Of a DNA stretch of 64,000 nucleotides, positions 58,113-64,000 are shown in pieces. Numbering within the stretch: position 1 is the stretch's first letter; each line of letters begins with the position of its first letter. The position numbers and the translations under genes were made by a program. The stretch comes from Mesocentrotus franciscanus (lineage: Eukaryota; Echinodermata; Echinoidea; Camarodonta; Strongylocentrotidae). The DNA lies in contig CP137675.1 in assembly GCA_037976565.1 (NCBI GenBank), positions 19,122,446 through 19,186,445 on the forward strand. Reading direction: 5' to 3'. The notes beneath the pieces are model-generated. The model was given only the letters and a program-made list of their open reading frames with translations. It was not told where the DNA came from and did not search any database.

Positions 58113-59438
58113 TCATGAAAAAGAGGGGGCTATCACTTGATTGGTAAGCTCAAGGGCGGATGTTGCCTGAAAAGAGCTGATACATCTTTCGATGAATATA
58201 TCAAAGACCGTTTCTTTAATTAGTAAAAGGCAATCTTTGGTATTAAAGATGAAGTTGAGTTCTGGTCATGCAATTACCAAGATTAAATTGTCAATGAACC
58301 TGTTTGGAAGCAATGGGGTAAGGGTTGACCATGCAGTACATCGGAAATGATGCATACTCTGAGATTTTAGAAATCAATAATAGAAGAAATTGACTCAATC
58401 TTGTTCAAAGTCACATGTACTGCACACAAGAGTGGGTGTATGGGACTACTCACACATAATTTTATTGGGCATGACATTTTGGTCAACATTTTTTTTCGGC
58501 TCTTCTCGTTATATTTCGAATATGAGGACAATTCTTGATGCCATTCTTCCAAACTGACATAAAAACAAGGAGAAAGCGCAAAAAATATTTTTTACAATTT
58601 TACTAGAAATCAACCTTTATTTTCTAATGCACGTCCCAAAAAGACACAGTTCTGAAGAGTTCATGAATCGTGATTCTTGCAAATGAGAATCTGTTTACTA
58701 CATTATCAACTTAATTGGACCAGAAAAAAATGACTTTGAAATTGTAGTATCTTGCCGATGGCCACATCACTGTTAAAGTCCAATCCATAAGCATATGCAA
58801 CAGAATATTGTATCCTATCATTGTAATCGAGTATCCTGATTTGTTTCTTTTGATTTTTTTAAACTGACTATTCTTCACGCTTATAATTCAGAGTTTACGT
58901 ATTAAATTGAACTTTTCCATATTCAAAAGCAGAATGTTTTCTGACTTTGTAAGAAGTTCAATTTTCCGTCATTATACAAAAAAATGGTACTTTTTTATAC
59001 TCGAAGGGCCATATGACATCAATTGAACTGATCTTGATATTTATCATTTACCGTTATTGTAAGAAACTACATTATGACTATAAATAGGGAAGTAACGGCG
59101 AGTCATGCCGGCTAGTGATTCTCTACATACCGATTGTATCTCTTCTCGCGAAACAGTGTTCCCTTGAGTAAAATTGCTTATCGTTATCTTTGTTTTCAAC
59201 TGAAATTGAACAGTCCTGTCTAAATTGCAATTGGTGGGGCAAAACACGCTTTTCCTATTCTCCCGATGATTCTCTCTTTACCAAAAGGGGCAAAATCTCA
59301 ATTTTGTGGTTTTTTTTAGACATGGGATGTTATCAAAGGCTCTTGGGTGTCAGCGTGTTAAGGGCACCTCCTCGCACAATTTTTAGGTGGACTACCTTGA
59401 AAATATGCTACTAAAAAAACAATGATACCAAACAACCC
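58113..59438. other. AT-rich stretch, nothing recognised
   Basis: No exon or repeat structure noticed. Confidence 0.4.
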
Positions 59439-59442
59439 TTAA

Positions 59443-60003
59443 AGGGATAGTTGAGTTTTGTTGCAGAGGGCGCTACTCAAAACAATTTTGTTGTGAGATG
59501 AAAAACTGAGTGTCAAATTTGAAAGAGCATACAATTTAAATGACAAAATCATCTTTGTTCGATCAAAATCGGTTCAGAGACGGCTGAAATATCCATAAAT
59601 ATAACAATTTTTCAAGTATCTGTGGTGCCCCACAAATATTCGGTAATTTTGAACCAGCCGTTGAAAAACGAGATAGCGCCTAATACGTTTTATTCCAGCC
59701 AATGCCAATATTGGCTTTTTGTTGGATTTTTTGTGTTGGTTATAATACGCAAAACCAGCCGGCCCGTGTATTGTTATTATTAATTAATTAATTAATTAAC
59801 GGTCACCGTATTTTTTTTGAATTGTGAATCTGAATTGGTATGATCGTATTCAATCTATATTCACACATTTTGGGGTCTAAAATTACCTTCATAGCAATTT
59901 CTAAAAGGGCACTAGAAATGTCATAAATAAGAATAAGAGCAATAACCGTGCACTTTGAAGGCATTTGCGGTCTTAAACACGAACTCAACAGTCAACTATC
60001 CCT
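59443..60003. mobile_element. 561-bp TTAA-type MITE
   Basis: TTAA flanks at 59439-59442 and 60004-60007. Ends AGGGATAGTTGAGTT and CAACTATCCCT; the right end also holds AACTCAACAGT. A (TTAA)n run lies at about 59778-59800. No coding capacity. Confidence 0.88.
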
Positions 60004-60007
60004 TTAA

Positions 60008-61751
60008 CATAATTCCATGTCCCAAAAACATGCATTGCCTCCTGGGTAAAATATAACTTTGGTCTAATGTCACAATGAGCAACGAGCAAGTATAAATCCA
60101 TTCACATAATATGAAATTTTATCGAACGTGAATAGTCAAAGTTTAACCATCGCTCTGACAATCAATGGTATTTCGTCTTTTAACGTATTAGTAGCAGTAT
60201 ATCCAGTCAAAATATACGGTAGGGGTGTACGAAATGCGACTTTAAAAAATGTTGGTTTGTTAAGTAAGAAACAAAATAAGGCTTTAAGCATAACTACTTT
60301 GTCATGTTCATGTTCCTTCTGGTTGTGCTAATATAACCATCAATTCAAAATTTGCTGGAATCAAGCAAAAATTAATTTTGATTTCGAAAGTCTTGTACAT
60401 AATGAATACAAAATAAACTGTATTCTTCCTCTCTACAAGGAGGGGACACCTTTACATCAACTGAGGAAGGCCTACACCCATGGGTTCACATTAAACCTTG
60501 ACGTTCAAGTCGTGACGTCAGAGTTGTTATGTAGGGGGTCATGAACACTGACGGACAAGGAAAATCAGTTTAAATCACTTGATCCCAAGAATTGGTGAGC
60601 GGGCATCTACATTATACAGTACCCCACCCCTACAATCATTACATGACTACCTATTACACGTGAAATAATAGACCTACGTTGTAACAACCAGACTGAGCAG
60701 GAAATCGAATCATGTTTGTCAATAGATGTTAAAACTTAGCTGATGTATATAGAACCAAGGTCATTCAGTGTATATTTATAGTTAAACAAATTATTCCTCT
60801 GAATGCAAATTTAAAACAATGATTATAATATATTGGGGTGAAAGTAGATGTTAAAAATGCGTTTACGGCATGCTTTTAACGGTCGCAGGGAGTCAAGTAC
60901 AATGTATGTACATGCAGTGATATGGGAGCGCATAATATTACCGCTTTGCAATTTCATTTGCGGGTATCAAGACCATACTATAGCGATTAATATGCCGTTT
61001 ACTTTAATGGAATTGCCATTTAGGGATAACGTTGGCGCGGGGCTAATATGTCTGGTGAGGCAAGGGAGATATGATCCGCCAATGTGATGCCAAATGACAT
61101 GAGTCAAGGTCTATAATATAAAGGGGACACACTCCATCGTAGGAAAATCAAGAATGCTTTTTCAAGGAGAGAAATTGCGTCCTGTGTAATTGTGTTCGAT
61201 AGACGGGTAACATCGATGTACATGGGATGGGACTACAAAAATAAAAGGTTAACTTTCACTTATGTTTGGGGATTGATCATAATTTTCGTTAACTACTCCA
61301 TTATTCAAATCAAATTAAAAATGGGTAAGTTGGGAATATTTAATCAGCATAGCAATAATACAAATGGACATGACTGGCCTAAAATGTGCATGGCCGCGCG
61401 AATTATCACGTCCAAGGATGTTTCGAAGAGACAGAAGGAAAAAAGAATGTTATAGTGTAGAGGCAAGATCGTATTATATGAATCTTTTGATCTGAACATG
61501 TATCGAGGTTACCGCCATTACGTTAGATTACAGACTCTTAATCAGATACATGTAATAAGATTACAGCTCTGGATGCTCCGATATCCATAAACCTTAATCT
61601 TTTCGAGAAGTGGCAGTTTTTTGCTACTAGGTTTTGTCAAGAATTTTTCTTCATATATAACTGTCATAATGACAGGATTATCAGGACATGATTTATCAGG
61701 ATGAATTATTCAAATTTTCTGCTTAAAATAGAGCTTCATGGCCTTTCAAGA

Positions 61752-61803
<52 letters not shown>

Positions 61804-63595
61804 CGGTGCTTATAAAACTCTTTCCACCGAAGTCTTTAAGCGCTAGAAAGGAAAATAATACTCATTTAATCAGCCCACTTTGATCATTCCGATATATGAA
61901 ATGAGACAGAGTGATTTTATGCATTAATTATGATGTACATGCATATTTAAAAAGTAATACAAGAAGAACAGTTTCAACAGTAACTTTAACATAACTGTCA
62001 CGATCCGAAAAAGCGCGTCTAAGGCTAAGTAAGACCGGATTAGGTAACGAACCTTAAGGTGACAGGATTCCAAATAAGTCTGCACCTAATCACATTGTGC
62101 CATCATTAAAGTTCGTTTGACACATATATTGATGACCAGAACTGTCTGAAATTTCACAAATTACTTATGGGTGTTACATTATTAAGGAGAAAAGGATGGA
62201 ACAGTCTCGATCAATGTTTATTAGCGATCAGAGGTGTTGATTAGATTGTTAATATTTAAACAAGTTGCGAACATTATTATCCAGAGACATCAACGAGACG
62301 GATTTTTTCTTCGAACAACCCAAGATTCCGAGCCCCCCCCCCCACCCACTCTCCAACCTATTTGTAATTTTGATATCCATCCATATTATAAAGGATGCCC
62401 CTTAAACAGGGGAACTTTACTTTACGAGTAAAAAGCTCCATAATTTTAAAAATTTTAATTATTTTTTCGTCTTTCCCGTGACAACCAAATCATGATCAAG
62501 AAGACACGCGTAAGTGGCAGTGTCAGAAACCCATTTGTTCAAAATAAGTGGATGGCTTTAACGTTTGTGTCATTATGGTTTTGAAATTATAGTAAATGAT
62601 GCGGAATTAATAATTGTTAAACATATACATCATTGCAAATCTCCCCATAATCATAATGGAAGGATCACGCACGGGTGAGCGGGTAGCATATATTAGGCAC
62701 ATACCATTTGGCTTTAAGAAATGAAATGAAACAGTTGAAGAAACGCCATTTCGCCATACCCATTACAAATATTACGTGCTCACTCCCAGAGGGATTCTTC
62801 CATTTCGATTTAGTGCCGTGTGGAAGAAGAGATTTGGAGCTATGGAAGGATGTGTAATTGTGTATTTCCAATGATAAATAATTCCATATCCTTTTCTTTC
62901 CTTGAACAAAAAGACACATAATGAACCTTAAAGCAGCCGTTTGCTTATTTAGGACAATTGGGTACCTTATACACTTCTACTTCAGAATGTCTGAAATCGG
63001 TCATGCGTGATTTCTTGATCATGGTTTTGTTTTAATAGGAAAGAAGAGAAAAATTAGCTTTCCAATGATGAATAAATTATCGAAAAAAAAAATCTTTTTT
63101 TAATTCTTAAGTAATTTACCGACAAACTAGGATTTCTTTTTTTCAGGGACACTGTTTATTCGGTACCAAAATCCAGCAACACAATTATTGGTGCGTACGA
63201 CCTTGTGTAAAACCTTATATCCGGAGCATAACACATTGAATTACATGCAACTATTATTTTCTTGTAATACTTTTATAATAGGCCTATAGTGATTCAGGTT
63301 CATTATGATAATGCAATGAATGCCATTTCGGGATTATGTTGGTAAATTGGTCAATTAATTAAAATTCTATCATAAGAATGAAAGTATTGTATATTAAAGA
63401 CAAATTTCTGAATGCGAGAACCAGGTTGAGATACTGTTGGATAGTTTTAGGTACGTATGGAGAATTGACACATATAAATGAAAACTTGAATGAAGATGGT
63501 CGAAAAAAATATTGTTATTGTCATTGTATTTATTTCCCCTTGTTATAAATTTGTAATTTTTAACTTTAAATTTCCTTGGTTGACAATTCTGATGC
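60008..63595. other. stretch with microsatellites only
   Basis: Holds (ATA)n at about 61750-61800 and a poly-C run at 62333-62343. None of the short frames shows a motif. Confidence 0.4.
61750..61801. repeat. (ATA)n microsatellite
   Basis: Roughly 17 trinucleotide units. One frame reads it as poly-Asn. Confidence 0.97.
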
Positions 63596-63603
63596 AAAAG
63601 CAT

Positions 63604-63648
63604 ATCTCTCTCTCTCTCTCTCCCATCCGCCTATCTCTCTCTTTCTCT

Positions 63649-63687
<39 letters not shown>

Positions 63688-63716
63688 TCTCTCTCTCTCT
63701 CTCTCTTTACCATCCG

Positions 63717-63752
<36 letters not shown>
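63604..63752 (+). repeat. long (CT)n tract
   Basis: About 145 bases of CT repeats with three short interruptions; two of them share CC(A/G)TCCGCCT-type sequence (CCATCCGCCTAT and CCATCCGCCTGT), so the tract probably grew by segment duplication. Frames of 132, 96 and 60 codons come from it and are not genes. Confidence 0.95.
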
Positions 63753-63756
<4 letters not shown>

Positions 63757-64000
63757 GAAGGTACGCTTGTAAGACATAGCACCTCTTTCGGAGCTATAGG
63801 CCTAAGCCTATTTCTACCCTCATCATACTTCATCAGTGCATGTGTCTGTAAACAGCTACTGTTCCTTCAGTTTTGGGTACATCTCTAGTTACATGAGAAA
63901 AGGGAATATCTTTTTCCATGCCATATTTGCGTTTGGAAAGACGATTTTTCATTTAGATATATAAAACAAAAGATATAAAGCTGCGTAACTTTCAGCTCAT
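63753..64000. other. end of window, nothing recognised
   Basis: AT-rich sequence without a supported feature. Confidence 0.4.

Noticed and set aside
63490..63888. Ser/Leu-rich and Arg/Glu-rich frames on both strands
   Set aside because: Direct translations of the (CT)n tract.

Overview
The window looks like AT-rich intergenic and intronic DNA from a marine invertebrate animal. An echinoderm such as a sea urchin, or another deuterostome, is my best guess. The evidence is indirect: spliced-gene signals, tRNA-derived SINEs with A and B boxes and (ATT)n tails, LINE 3' ends, several families of terminal-inverted-repeat (TIR) miniature transposons, and many dinucleotide tracts. There is no operon, phage or CRISPR architecture. 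Two assembly gaps are present (1-321 and 20699-21198). The second is flanked by the same ~35-base sequence on both sides, so it may be an unmerged contig overlap.

Protein-coding content is thin. At the left edge (322-525, minus strand) an exon has a good splice acceptor, a short 5' UTR and an ATG opening an acidic Ser/Thr/Gly-rich N-terminus that runs into the gap. The gene therefore lies to the left, and much of the window may be its 5' flank. At 11195-11249 (+) and 11450-11513 (-) two short terminal-exon candidates face each other. Both start at an acceptor in the same phase, end at the same stop, and encode similar tails ending in DELEE. At 53332-53526 (-) an internal 65-codon exon is framed by an acceptor and a donor. 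I recognise none of these families. Nearly every other long open frame lies in low-complexity DNA, in a transposon or in unremarkable AT-rich sequence.

Mobile elements dominate. 2.8-4.8 kb: a SINE relic and a LINE relic with a second retroelement end inserted in it. 15.9-19.6 kb: a TTAA-flanked MITE interrupted by a TA-flanked 777-bp element, then a hairpin-headed element (family A), a GC-rich TTA-flanked 676-bp element, and a second TTAA-flanked MITE. 23.7-24.9 kb: a second family A copy holding a nearly perfect 693-bp foldback element, which itself holds a 157-bp MITE. 26.2-28.9 kb: a split direct repeat, a LINE 3' end and a sub-repeat-rich block. 30.8 and 38.9 kb: two more foldback MITEs. 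39.6-40.1 kb: a minisatellite of ~134-bp units. 41.5-42.2 kb: a frameshifted mariner fragment and a tRNA-derived SINE. 46.8-47.8 kb: a diverged third family A copy carrying a SINE with an 8-bp target duplication. 51.1-51.9 kb: two SINEs, one splitting a tandem repeat. 57.1-60.0 kb: two more TTAA-type MITEs.

I found no convincing undescribed gene system. The best leads are the convergent twin exons, the family A hairpin whose tip is conserved while its stem covaries, and the sequence core shared by two SINE families with different tRNA-like heads.
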